The position numbers were made by a program, and so were the translations under genes. From Amoeboaphelidium occidentale (lineage: Eukaryota; Aphelidiomycota; Aphelidea), in assembly GCA_023515795.1 (NCBI GenBank), contig JALGPX010000010.1, positions 78,395 through 142,394 of the forward strand: a DNA stretch of 64,000 bases, read 5' to 3'. The notes below the pieces were generated by a model. The model made no database searches. It was not told the origin of the DNA and worked only from the letters and a program-made list of their open reading frames with translations. Below, piece after piece: positions 9,580 to 19,590 of the stretch. How positions within the stretch are numbered: the first letter of the stretch is position 1; each line of letters starts with the position of its first letter.

Positions 9580-10875
9580 TTACTTCTTCTTCTTGCTTTT
9601 TGTCTTGGATTTCGTTGTCGCAGGAATTATTTTGGGTTTACGCGCCTTCGCTGCAGTCCTGTTAACTTCCAAGCGATCTAATTCTTCATCAATAATAGTT
9701 GGCTTGTATTCTTTTGTGAACCTGCTAGCGATCGCGTTCTTCCCAGTGCTTTTCTCTTGTTCTCCGTTATCCTCGTCCTCGCTTATAAATCCATACTTCT
9801 CCACAATTCCGACAGTCAATTCACTTAAATTCTTTCGTAATTCATCCAGAGTCTCGAACTTCTTCCTCGACTCATTCATCTTATCCTCCGACTGAAGTTG
9901 CATAATCTTTCTGTTATCATACTTGTCGCAGTCTTTCAGGAAATCATCAAACACCTTGTTTACATATTGCTGCTTCAGCTCAGAATTTTCATCATTTAAC
10001 TCAGATGGAAGATCTTCATCGTATTCATTGTCATCATCGTAGTCATAGTCTTCATCTTCATCGGAATCATATTCTTTCTCTAGAAGACGCTCAAATTGCT
10101 CATCAAGCAAACGCATTTCCTTCGCGTCTAAACTCACTTCATTCTCAACCTCGTTGTCATCGCTGCATTCTTCATCATCTTCATTATCATTATCATTAAG
10201 TTCCAATATAAAATCATCGAATTGTTCATTATCAGGGGAGCAACAATAGGCATCATCTTCCAGAGCCTCAAGAATTTCCATAACACGAGGATCATCTGGT
10301 TGTTCACACAATTCAGCAGCAAGAGCCTCTTTGATATCTTGCAGCACAGCCTCTTCTTCTTCAAGTTGTTCCTTCTGCGCTTCATCATCTTTAGATAAAT
10401 CAAATTCTCCGTCGCTGTTATGTTCCTTCTCAGCTTGATCATCCTTTAGCACGATATCACAATCATTCTTGGTAGATTTCTTTTGAGCATCATTCTTGAG
10501 TGCAGGAAGAAAGATCGCTCCAGCTGAGGCAACTTTATCAGACTGAATATCACGTAAATGCTGCATGTAATCATATTCAAGTTGATCTGTAAAGAATATT
10601 CCGTACTTTGCAGCTTCACCAAACATCTCTTCTCGATTACCACGAAAATCTTCTTCGTAATCGCTGTAATTTTCTTCCGTGCCAGAGTAATCCTCGTCCG
10701 TGTCCTCGTTGATCGGATCATGCCTTTGCTTTTTGGAGTATTCCTGCAGCACATTGGAACTCGACTCAGAATCTGCATTAGGACCAGCAATAGGCGCTAA
10801 AGGCTTTGAGACCAAATGAAAATGTCGTGTGCCTTCGTTCTTCTTGTCGATAAATGGGCGCGATTTCCTTCCCAT
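9580..10875 (-). CDS. LTV1: LTV1 40S ribosomal subunit assembly/export factor
   Basis: Single exon, 431 aa. The N-terminus has the LTV1 signature K-x-x-PFIDKK..(T/S)-x-HFHLVSK. The middle is strongly acidic, with long Asp/Glu runs. The C-terminal 130 residues are basic, containing DEELDRLE followed by a lysine-rich tail, as in LTV1 homologues. LTV1 binds Enp1 and Rps3 on pre-40S particles in the cytoplasm and must be phosphorylated and released for the beak of the small subunit to form. The length fits the family range (yeast about 460 aa). The ATG lies 48 bp from the divergent TANGO2 start, so the two share a very short promoter region. The acidic tracts are trinucleotide-rich (GAT/GAA) DNA. 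Confidence 0.88.
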   Translation of the reverse strand: MGRKSRPFIDKKNEGTRHFHLVSKPLAPIAGPNADSESSSNVLQEYSKKQRHDPINEDTDEDYSGTEENYSDYEEDFRGNREEMFGEAAKYGIFFTDQLEYDYMQHLRDIQSDKVASAGAIFLPALKNDAQKKSTKNDCDIVLKDDQAEKEHNSDGEFDLSKDDEAQKEQLEEEEAVLQDIKEALAAELCEQPDDPRVMEILEALEDDAYCCSPDNEQFDDFILELNDNDNEDDEECSDDNEVENEVSLDAKEMRLLDEQFERLLEKEYDSDEDEDYDYDDDNEYDEDLPSELNDENSELKQQYVNKVFDDFLKDCDKYDNRKIMQLQSEDKMNESRKKFETLDELRKNLSELTVGIVEKYGFISEDEDNGEQEKSTGKNAIASRFTKEYKPTIIDEELDRLEVNRTAAKARKPKIIPATTKSKTKSKKKK

Positions 10876-10923
10876 TATTTGTGTGTGAAATCAAAACTTG
10901 GAAATTCTGTGACTTAAGGAAAA

Positions 10924-11934
10924 ATGTGCATTCTGTTCTTTCAATTGAATTCTCCTGAAAAAAATCCACAGAGTCCCTTCTTGTTCGTATTTGCGGGTAA
11001 CAGGGATGAGTTCTATGACAGGCCAACTAAACGAGCACATGTCTGGAATATTCCCAATGCGAAATCAGAATTAAAGATACTTGCTGGTAGAGATCTCGTG
11101 GCTGGTGGAACGTGGCTGGGAATTTCATTTATTGAGGTAGAGGGCAATGATTCTTTAAAATTGAGAGGTTGCAAGTTCGCTGGTCTAACAAACTTCCGCG
11201 AACCAAAAGAAGTGCTGGCGATTAATACCAACGGCCGGAATTATTCCAGAGGTCACGTTGTTATCGATTCTCTTCATGACTTATACGAAAGCCAACGGGA
11301 AATTTCTTCTGGTGAGTCTTATTTGGAGCGACTTAAGGATGATCTTTTTCCTGGTTTCAACTTGGTTCTTGCAGATCTTTGCTTGAAAGATTATGATACA
11401 TCTTTGAACTACGCGTACACAACTAATCGATATCCGGGCGTGTCAAATGTGTCCAAGTTTAGTTTCAAATCGGCTGATCTTGAGCGCGATGTGACTTATG
11501 GTCTTTCTAATGGAATACTTCATTGGGACAACGCTGGTGCAAACGGAAAAGAGTGGCCCAAAGTTACAAAAGGAAAATTGAAGTTTCAGCATATTCTCGA
11601 AGTATACGAAAACAGAAATGATGTGACAGGAGAAGATTTAAAATCTTTGGCTTTGTTACTTGTTTCAGAATTGTTGACAAATGATGAACGGTGCGATAAA
11701 AATGACCTACCTCATACGGGAGTACCAAAAGAATTAGAAGAAAATCTCTCATCGATATTTGTGAAGCCGTTTCCAATGTCCACAATAACATCAGATTCCG
11801 GCGATAGAATCTATGGCACAAGATCAAGCTGCGTGTTAATCGTACTGAGGGATGGCAGAGGTGTATTTCTAGAAAGAGATCATACGACGCCTACTGTTAA
11901 CGACGACGTTTTAGTGAGTTTTGATGTTCTCTGA
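10924..11934 (+). CDS. TANGO2: TANGO2/NRDE-family protein
   Basis: Single exon, 336 aa, beginning MCILFF. Cys2 is the conserved second residue of the family. The hallmark N-R-D-E motif occurs as AGNRDEFYDRPT, followed by LAGRDLVAGGTWLGIS and a C-terminal YGTRSS..VLIVLRDG..FLER block matching human TANGO2. The family is implicated in heme trafficking, Golgi organisation and lipid balance; its exact activity is not settled. The Cys-first, NTN-hydrolase-like architecture is kept. There is no signal peptide. The stop lies 40 bp before the start chosen for the next gene on the same strand. An in-frame reading to 11934 gives a C-terminus of the usual length, so I did not invoke a terminal intron. 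Confidence 0.9.
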   Translation: MCILFFQLNSPEKNPQSPFLFVFAGNRDEFYDRPTKRAHVWNIPNAKSELKILAGRDLVAGGTWLGISFIEVEGNDSLKLRGCKFAGLTNFREPKEVLAINTNGRNYSRGHVVIDSLHDLYESQREISSGESYLERLKDDLFPGFNLVLADLCLKDYDTSLNYAYTTNRYPGVSNVSKFSFKSADLERDVTYGLSNGILHWDNAGANGKEWPKVTKGKLKFQHILEVYENRNDVTGEDLKSLALLLVSELLTNDERCDKNDLPHTGVPKELEENLSSIFVKPFPMSTITSDSGDRIYGTRSSCVLIVLRDGRGVFLERDHTTPTVNDDVLVSFDVL

Positions 11935-11974
11935 CAATAGATTTTGCTTTGTGACATTTTCCAATTCTTTGCGA

Positions 11975-14176
11975 ATGACCTTGTGGAAACTGCGCGTAAA
12001 CGATATACAACAGCAAATTGAAGCGAAAATTACGGAAATAGAGGAAAGATCGCGAGTTATATCAGAGAACTACTATATACTGAATGTTGCATCTACAGCG
12101 GATGGGAATGTGGGATCGTTACTTTCACTATTAAAATGGCTTGCCTCAGATGAGATGGATTCCTCGATAGATATCAAAAGGCTACTGCGGCACACGGAGA
12201 CTGTTCCGGAAAAGAGTTCAAGAAGAATTAGTTTATTCAAAAGGAAAGACGCTCTGCCATCGCCACCACCCAAAGATTCAGGCAAAAGCAGCAAAGACAA
12301 AATCCAAAAGATCGCAGAGCATTTGTATAAAAATCCACTGGAAACTCTTCAGAAATACGGAAATGAGCGCACGTTTGGTATCATAGTGAAAACGTTTCTT
12401 TACGGGTTTCGGTATGGCATTGGTACTTGGTCGACGCTGTTTCGGAATGTTTTGGACACTGTGACTGATATGAACAGTTTTACGATGTCAATACTTCAAA
12501 GAAAGTCTCTATTATCGTGTTATCTTGAGACATTTATACAGAATACTAAATTACGGCTGGAACTGGAAATGATTCTAAAGAAGTTTGATGATATCCTGGC
12601 GCATGATGAAAACATGCAATCTGCATATCATTTGCTGTTTTCTTCTCTTCTAAGAGCTTTAAGGACTGATGAGTATAGTCATGAATGGAACGGACTAAAG
12701 ATTTTGTTTGGTTTGCTAGCTGAGTATGGTTTAGACTCTCGTGTTTTAGTTGAGATTTTCATTGACATAATACTCAAGTCTTTGGTATCCAGTGGATTCA
12801 ATTCTTCGGAAAGCTTGAAAAGATACTTGGATAAACTCATACTCAAGTTACATGAGAAAGGCGAAGAGTCGGAAATAGTTTCAATATTCGCGGAAGAGCT
12901 TTGTTCGATAGATGGAAAGGCTCAAGAAACAAAAGAAGAGTTCGGTCTTTATACAGTAACTTTAGAAAGAAGATTTTTATGCGAGGCCGCTTTTGCATGC
13001 GGGTTTGGGCATGTACGAGTGGATGAACCACTCTTAAACATTAATGTTAACAGGCTTCTGCCTCCTTCGGTTCAAGATTGCTTGCCAAAAGATTTTGATG
13101 AACTCCACGCCCTTAAACTATACACAAATTATGCGCCTTCTGACGAAGGGCTTGTTATAAGGATTCGAAGTGCAATTGTCGCCGAGAAACTCAACACTAC
13201 GCCTAAATTAATGGAGAATATGGAGTCGAATCTCGAAAATTTCTATACAACCTCTTTGGTTCCATTCTATGATCACCTCCTCGGACTGAATGAGAAAACC
13301 GCATTAGAGTATTCTATTCTAATGGCAAGAAAGAAGTCATTGCTTCTTGATTATACGAAATCTATCATGGGCGATTTCATGAAAGAACAGAGACCAAACC
13401 TTTTACAGGATTTTAGCTTGGTTCTTCAAGAGCATAGTGACGGTTGCCCTAAAGGTGGTGGTTACAGGAAAAAGTTGGCTTCTTTCGGCAAAAATTCATT
13501 CTTCTCTCCTTCTAGCACATTCAAAGCCGCAGATATTTCGATTTCACAAGAGTTTGATGTTTGTTCTTGCTATGCAGAGTTTGTTAGGCAACGCAATATT
13601 AATGTTTTGAAACCGAAATTGAAAGAGTATATCTCCAAAACCTATACAGAAGGTGAACTCATCGATGGAAGTTTGATGGATTCAGTATTTCCACAAGATT
13701 TACTCCATGATTCCTTGATCTTATCTTTATTTCCAGTTTTCTTTAAGAGGATCAACTCTAAATTAGTTAAAGGAGCGTCTCTTGAAGAAAGTACACCGCC
13801 AATATTCGAGAATGATCTATTTATCAAGATTGCAGTCATTGTGAAGGGTGAAATGAAGTCTTTCCTCTCTTGTCCGCCGAGTATAAATATTGGGACTTAT
13901 GCCACATTCTGGAAAGATGCTTGTAAAGGATTGTTGGAGCTGGTGGAATTATTCTCTCATGATCATATCGGAAACGATGAGATATTTCCAATTCTTGTTA
14001 AACTGCTGCATGATTTACGGCTTGATTCCTTGTATAGTATTGTTTACACATGGAAAGCTTTACTATTCAAGCAGTGCGAAGAAGATAATTCTTTTTCTGG
14101 CGAGGATGAATACTGGTTTATTCAGCTTCAAGCAGCGGCTGCTTATTTGAAGCTTTCATCGAGTAATGGGACTTAG
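11975..14176 (+). CDS. Unidentified 733-aa helical protein
   Basis: A single long reading frame. I chose the ATG at 11975 (MTLWKLRV). The in-frame ATG at 11921 would overlap the TANGO2 coding end and adds an unlikely N-terminus. Almost the whole protein looks alpha-helical with leucine-rich amphipathic segments, as in HEAT/ARM or vesicle-tethering scaffolds. Near residues 65-105 there is a basic, Ser/Pro/Lys-rich linker (FKRKDALPSPPPK). A cysteine-containing patch (LCEAAFACGFGHVRVDEPLL) lies near residue 330. I see no catalytic motif, membrane segment or coiled coil long enough to classify it. The stop is 12 bp from the convergent RIB7 stop. The function is unknown to me, though the length and clean frame leave little doubt that it is a gene. 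Confidence 0.75.
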   Translation: MTLWKLRVNDIQQQIEAKITEIEERSRVISENYYILNVASTADGNVGSLLSLLKWLASDEMDSSIDIKRLLRHTETVPEKSSRRISLFKRKDALPSPPPKDSGKSSKDKIQKIAEHLYKNPLETLQKYGNERTFGIIVKTFLYGFRYGIGTWSTLFRNVLDTVTDMNSFTMSILQRKSLLSCYLETFIQNTKLRLELEMILKKFDDILAHDENMQSAYHLLFSSLLRALRTDEYSHEWNGLKILFGLLAEYGLDSRVLVEIFIDIILKSLVSSGFNSSESLKRYLDKLILKLHEKGEESEIVSIFAEELCSIDGKAQETKEEFGLYTVTLERRFLCEAAFACGFGHVRVDEPLLNINVNRLLPPSVQDCLPKDFDELHALKLYTNYAPSDEGLVIRIRSAIVAEKLNTTPKLMENMESNLENFYTTSLVPFYDHLLGLNEKTALEYSILMARKKSLLLDYTKSIMGDFMKEQRPNLLQDFSLVLQEHSDGCPKGGGYRKKLASFGKNSFFSPSSTFKAADISISQEFDVCSCYAEFVRQRNINVLKPKLKEYISKTYTEGELIDGSLMDSVFPQDLLHDSLILSLFPVFFKRINSKLVKGASLEESTPPIFENDLFIKIAVIVKGEMKSFLSCPPSINIGTYATFWKDACKGLLELVELFSHDHIGNDEIFPILVKLLHDLRLDSLYSIVYTWKALLFKQCEEDNSFSGEDEYWFIQLQAAAAYLKLSSSNGT

Positions 14177-14188
14177 ATATTTTCAGAC

Positions 14189-14950
14189 TTACGGCTTCTG
14201 CATTAAAAGCACTAGATCTTTGCCAAAACGCGCTTTTTGCATTATAGGAAATGAAGCTCGATGTTTACGCTCAAATGATATTCTGTTTCCTTCTCCCAAG
14301 AAGGTGGGACAGACTGTGAGAATAATATAATCCCAAAGATCTTGAGCAATGAATGACGATAATACAGAAACCCCACCTTCGACCATAACAGATTTTATCG
14401 CGAAATCAGAATAAAGCACGCGGAGTACTTCATTTATATCCAGCTTGCTGCTATCACTCTGCAAAGGTTTGACCGGGATAATGCGACATCCTAATGAAAC
14501 CAAAAGATCATATTTCTGTTTGAGCACCTCATTATCCTTGCTAAATGTCGCGGAAGTAAATATTATAGGATTACGGTGTCTAGCAAGGAAACTGTCTTCA
14601 GGAATTCTTAATTTAGAATCCAAAATCACAGCCACAGGATGATCATTCCACCTCTCAATACTTCCAGCCTCGTTACTTCCACATAATTCATCAAGCCTTA
14701 CGTTCAGACGGGGATTATCATGGAGCACAGTGTTTATGCCTACGAGAATAGCATCACAGCTCGCTCTTAGCGAATGGGTCATAATCATTGATTCTTTGCA
14801 ACTTAAGTCGGTTCTCTCTTCTTGATACCCAAGGTAGCCGTCCATTGACTGCGCCCATGAGGCAACCACCAAAGGTTTACCTGTTACACTTTGATCTTTC
14901 TTGTGGATTTGTTTAATTAACGAATTGGCGATGTTCAATATTTCTTGCAT
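14189..14950 (-). CDS. RIB7: RIB7: 2,5-diamino-6-ribosylamino-4(3H)-pyrimidinone 5'-phosphate reductase
   Basis: Single exon, 253 aa, RibD C-terminal (dihydrofolate-reductase-like) fold. Motifs in order: VVASWAQSMDGYLG at residues 28-41 (substrate/NADPH entry strand), CDAILVGINTVLHDNPRLNVR, HPVAVILDSKLRIP, VMVEGGVSVLSSFI (nucleotide-binding glycine loop) and a C-terminal TVCPTFLGEGN. It lacks the N-terminal deaminase domain of bacterial RibD. It is therefore the stand-alone reductase of the fungal/archaeal order of riboflavin synthesis, in which reduction precedes deamination. Its ATG is separated by only 10 bp from the ATG of the divergent gene at 14961. The short N-terminus before the first strand fits homologues, which supports this start. 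Confidence 0.88.
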   Translation of the reverse strand: MQEILNIANSLIKQIHKKDQSVTGKPLVVASWAQSMDGYLGYQEERTDLSCKESMIMTHSLRASCDAILVGINTVLHDNPRLNVRLDELCGSNEAGSIERWNDHPVAVILDSKLRIPEDSFLARHRNPIIFTSATFSKDNEVLKQKYDLLVSLGCRIIPVKPLQSDSSKLDINEVLRVLYSDFAIKSVMVEGGVSVLSSFIAQDLWDYIILTVCPTFLGEGNRISFERKHRASFPIMQKARFGKDLVLLMQKP

Positions 14951-14960
14951 TCTTCCAGCA

Positions 14961-16508
14961 ATGAACGCGACCTTGTTTCAGGAGAAGTTGAAGGAAAAGA
15001 ATTACGCATTTCATACTGAGCGCTTTAATATCAACGAAATCGGATTGTACGGATTAGCTCTGAGGCTCCAGTTGGATGATTTAAACGAGAATGAGGTTTC
15101 AGAGGAAATGTTTCCGTTATTGAAGTTCTTCTTGAAACACGAAAAGTTACCTAAAGAAGACATGAAGGGTTTGCTGTTGGCCATGTTACGCAAGCGCCCA
15201 ATGTTCTCTGAATGGCTCAATGATTTATTCAAAGAAGCTCCTGAGTTATGCGTTGAGCATTTTGATCGCGAATGCACGGAGATGTTATTCCGTGGCACGC
15301 CTCAAACTAATAGTTGCGTTCCGGAGCTTCAAAATACGGTTGCATGTCTTTTGATGGGCTTCTGTGTTAATTCGAGACAAGGCTTGCCGGTCCAAAGGGA
15401 ATACTTCAAATTATGCATGCTGAAACATCGCGTCGACAAGCATGTCACAAACATCCAAGATAAAGACCCTTTGGTAGTGAAACTTATGAAGGTTGCGATA
15501 TTCTGCTCTGTGACAGTTACTGAGAAGACGAATGAAAATGCAGTTCCAAACCCTGTCGAAATATTGCCTGTGATCTCAGCTCTTTCAGAAGGTATATCAT
15601 GCGATAGCTCATTGACAGTACACTTGTTTTCTAAAAATACTGTTATTATTCATTGGGCATTGTTGAGACTAAGAGAATTTGCAAGTTCCCGTCAGTTTCT
15701 ACTAAACTTGGTGCGCCTCTATGTAAACAGAATTCTGCACCAAAAAGAAGTTGTTATTTCGAGTGAACTGTTACACTTGCTCTTGCCATACTGTATTGAG
15801 AACAATATTTTAACAAAAAGATTGCTTGGGATATGCTTAAACAGCATTAGCTACGCTTCAAAATCTGTACAGATTAAAGAGTACCTGAAAAGAATTCTGT
15901 TGCTCTGTATTGAATCAACTGAAGGAGGCGATGTGGAAACATTTTGCTTGGGAGTAGAAATAGCGAATGCAAGTGAAATATCTTTAACGCCGGTTGAAGT
16001 TAATTCCCTTGTGCTAAAGTCTCTTAACTTTATGCAAAGTGTTGATATTCTAAGATTGTCTGCAATGCTTGCGCTGGTAAACAATTCATTCAATTTGCAT
16101 GAAGATCCAAAAATATGGGAAGATGTCCGCTTTCCTTGCTTATATTACGAGTCTTTGCATTTCACATTGGTAAACGAGTTCAGAAAGCTTTCTTCTGACA
16201 AAAAGGCGATTGATAGCGTTACTGGAAATTACATCAATAGCGTCCTTTCCTTCTTCTGCAATAGCCTCAAAAGAAGAATAAGTTCATTTGATATCGAATT
16301 CATCAAGATAGAAGACATGGTTTTCATGCTCGAGAACTGCAACTTGCTATTTGGCCATTTCGAGGTATTAAAATCTCTTTTGGCTTTTGTTGAAATGTTT
16401 CTGGAACACTCCAGGCAAAAGTCCGATATCAATATTCACTACTGCCAAGATTTACTTCTTTATTTCTCCACAAGATTTCACATCAAGCGTTCAAACCAGC
16501 TAACGTAA
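14961..16508 (+). CDS. Unidentified 515-aa helical-repeat protein
   Basis: A single frame. The ATG at 14961 (MNATLFQEKLKEKN) is preferred over the in-frame non-canonical start near 14901, which would lie inside RIB7. The product is helical throughout, with repeated leucine-rich amphipathic helices of 30-40 residues resembling HEAT-like solenoids. I recognise no signature. There are no membrane segments and no catalytic motif. The last nine codons overlap the 3' coding end of EXO84 tail-to-tail (16483-16508), so the two stop codons lie inside each other's genes. Solenoid proteins of this size often act as DNA-repair, trafficking or transport adaptors, but nothing here selects among these. Confidence 0.72.
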   Translation: MNATLFQEKLKEKNYAFHTERFNINEIGLYGLALRLQLDDLNENEVSEEMFPLLKFFLKHEKLPKEDMKGLLLAMLRKRPMFSEWLNDLFKEAPELCVEHFDRECTEMLFRGTPQTNSCVPELQNTVACLLMGFCVNSRQGLPVQREYFKLCMLKHRVDKHVTNIQDKDPLVVKLMKVAIFCSVTVTEKTNENAVPNPVEILPVISALSEGISCDSSLTVHLFSKNTVIIHWALLRLREFASSRQFLLNLVRLYVNRILHQKEVVISSELLHLLLPYCIENNILTKRLLGICLNSISYASKSVQIKEYLKRILLLCIESTEGGDVETFCLGVEIANASEISLTPVEVNSLVLKSLNFMQSVDILRLSAMLALVNNSFNLHEDPKIWEDVRFPCLYYESLHFTLVNEFRKLSSDKKAIDSVTGNYINSVLSFFCNSLKRRISSFDIEFIKIEDMVFMLENCNLLFGHFEVLKSLLAFVEMFLEHSRQKSDINIHYCQDLLLYFSTRFHIKRSNQLT

Positions 16509-19364
16509 GATCAGATAAATTCTTAGTCTTTGTTATTTCGAGTATTCTTTTGTCGAACCATTCAGCGTTTTTCAATACTCTTTTGCGCTCATCTTCGTTG
16601 TTACAACGCTTAAAATACAACTTCAGTGCTTTGGAACAAGCTTCATTCGCCAATTGAATCGACTGGTCTGAAAGATAAACATCTGCGTGCTTCAAAAAGA
16701 AATGAATATCCAGTATAAACTGATGCAGTCCGGTGTACTTGAAAACGCGATCATATCCGTGCTCCTGTGTCACCCAATTGGTCTCATCCATTATATCACG
16801 TATAAAGCAATCGACAACATCATTTGCGACCCTTTCTAGACCAGGTACTTTTCTGTCATTGGATTTCAGAGTCTCTTTCAAAGTATTCTCTAATACTTTA
16901 AGCTCTCTCAAACAAATAATAATGCTTTCGTTAGGGTTTAACTTTTCTTCAAGAGGATATGCATCGCTTGAGTAGTCCATAAATTGCATTTTGCTGGCAG
17001 AGCTTAAAACCGACGCAGGACCAAATGGGTAAGATGCTTTTGCTAAATCTTTTGCTCTTCTAATTGAAAACGAAGAGATAATCACACTGTTGATGGCCTC
17101 TAGACGCTTCTGAAGCTTAGTCCATTCAGGAATCAATCTGTTAAATCCAATGTACAAGGGTTCCTTCAACGCTTCGGCAGCTAATCTCTCTTCTGATATC
17201 ATTCGCTTGCTCTTCTTCATGCCAGAAGAATTCTGTAAAGCAATTGTTTCTAGTGGATGTCTTCTCTCGTATCTCTGTCGAACAAACTGTTCCGGGACGA
17301 TTCCTATAGTCTCCAGCAAACTTCTCACAAATGGAAAGAACTCTTGAGCCAAAAATGATAGATTCGAAACACAAATCAAAACACACTTGTCACTCATGAA
17401 GCCACGATTGCAAACATCTAACTGATGCCTGAAGTAGAGCTCAAAAAAGCTTGAGATTGAGTTTGTAGTTTCCAAGTAATACGAAGATGATGTTTGTGGG
17501 TCAAGAAGCGGCTGGACCTCAACCAAGATAAACTGCAACACAGTCTTTACAAACGCAGACGCCGATGAAGTTAGTTTGGCAGATTTGAACTCCAGATTTT
17601 TGGATTTTTCATTCTTCAAGCTCAGCGAGACGCCATCACACTGAGCATACTCGGAAACGTCATCATCAGCAAGATATTTTGAAATTTCAGCACAAGTTCT
17701 AGCTCTCAGCCATTCCAAACTGTTGATAACATCATCTCTTACCATTCCCATATCAAACACATGCGACACTTCAACTCCAACGTCTCTTAAAACCCCACAA
17801 CCTTCGCGGGCACTTAACAAACATTCACTAATAACTCCAAAATCCTGGTCTTCATAAAAGACTTGACAACGAAACCTTTTCCAATATAAAGATAGCTCCT
17901 CATTCAACCAGGCAATCAAACCAGATGTGAGTGATGAAGATGCAGCGGATTTATCAAAGTACTGTTTATACTGTTTGATAATCTTCTTCAACAAGGAAAA
18001 GAACAGAAAAGTAAGATCATGAATGTATGACAAAATATCTCCTTCAAATGGCAGAGACATGAGCTTAGTTTTGATGATCTTGGATTTTGTTTCAAGGAAC
18101 AGGTCTCTTGCTTTAGTACCTAGACCTAGTTTGGATAATCTGGTTATTGCAACATGGGCTGTACTAGAAGGGATATATGGATTCTTCAAATCTTTTGTCA
18201 GCAAGTCACTTAAAGTATCAATCTTCTGTTGGAGCTGCTTGTTCAACAGAGACATAAAATAAGATCCATTACCGTAATTGTTGAAAACAGCTCTTGCCCT
18301 TTCAACACACTGAATTGCTTTATCAAATTCTCTGTGTGCAATAAAAACATCTAATTCTTCTGGCATATCACGTAACCAAGCCAATTCAGGGTTATTGGTT
18401 TCCTGCGGAATCTTCATAGTTCTGTAATTCATATTGCTCAAGAGTGGACCCACTGAAATATCATTGATACTTTTCGTGTAAGAAGCAGGATCTGAATGAA
18501 TAACAATGTCACGGTCATTGTCTCTGACCAAGAAATCATCGTTCAGCTTCATCATCAATTCCTCTTTAGTTTTCTTGTACATTGCCAGAAATGCTGCCTT
18601 TTTATCAGTAGAGCCAAAGCGAAATAGAAATGTCTCGCTAAAATACTGCATTTTCAAAAGCAACTCAACTTCATCATCTGAATTATGAGAATTATCGCTG
18701 TCGGACAATACTTCAAGGTTGGCGAGAGTAAAACAAGTTTGTACAACCCATTTGCTTCTGCTGAATCTCTTCTTCTTGTACGCCATTACCAAAGCATCAG
18801 CAGAAATGTAAAAAGCAGCTTGCTTGCTGATCGTTGTGTCCACCTCATTGATGTGGGTCAACTCTTGAAACTGTCCAAGTAAAGTCGACTTTTCACCCAG
18901 CGCAGAAGACAGACCTTCAACCTGCTCATCAAGCCCTTCACCCAGCGTAGTAGTGACTGTTATGGAAGGAACGTTTGGTTTACTGGAAGCACCTGCGCTT
19001 CCAACACCGCTGTCGTAAACATCTGACCTGATCTTTGCCACAATATCTCGCAAGTCTCCTAATTCCTTCTCAAGTTGCTGTATCTCATTTGATATAGAAA
19101 CAAATTCGCTGTAATTCGCATAAACATTTCGTTGTATGTCTCCTGTAAGTGCTGCTTTTGAGTTGACAAAGTATTGCAGCTGCTGATTAATTGTATCGAC
19201 TGTGCTGTTCTTTATCAGCTGTGTTACGACTACCGTACAGAGATATTAAAGATCATCACAAAATAAATCTTACATTCTTCAGAGGAGAAGTTTTCTGTGG
19301 ATAAACTCGAAAGTGGTGTTTTACCGCCAAGGGCCAGCGATATCGAATCTAAAGCTTGAGCCAT
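16483..19364 (-). CDS. EXO84: EXO84 exocyst complex subunit
   Basis: Two exons (19364-19274 and 19229-16483) with a 44-nt intron encode about 945 aa. The N-terminal Vps51/Exo84 helical region (about residues 30-110) contains the family pattern R-N-V-Y-x-N-Y-x-x-F..SNEIQQLE. It is followed by a PH-like domain (about 175-310) and then the C-terminal Exo84 cullin-repeat region starting with WLRDMPEELDVFIAHREFDKAIQ, which is characteristic. EXO84 is part of the octameric exocyst, which tethers secretory vesicles to the plasma membrane and binds Rab/Rho-type GTPases. The first exon (MAQALDSIS..) is required to complete the N-terminal helix bundle. The 3' end overlaps the convergent gene by 26 bp of coding sequence. 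SAR1, another secretory-pathway gene, lies nearby. Confidence 0.88.
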
Positions 19365-19590
19365 CGTGTTCAAGAAAAGATTTCGATTTCAAAGTTCATT
19401 GTGAAGCAATTGAAACTTGGAATAATGTCAGCATTTAATTTACGTTTAAGCTGTTAGTCTCTCGTGACGTTAAGTGCGTGTGTTGAAACTTTGTAACTTT
19501 AACGCTGAATCCTGCAAGCTCATTGGTCAGCGATTGGAAGCGTTGAATATCCGCAGATCCGATCGATTAGAGTTTCTTTCTGAATTATCA

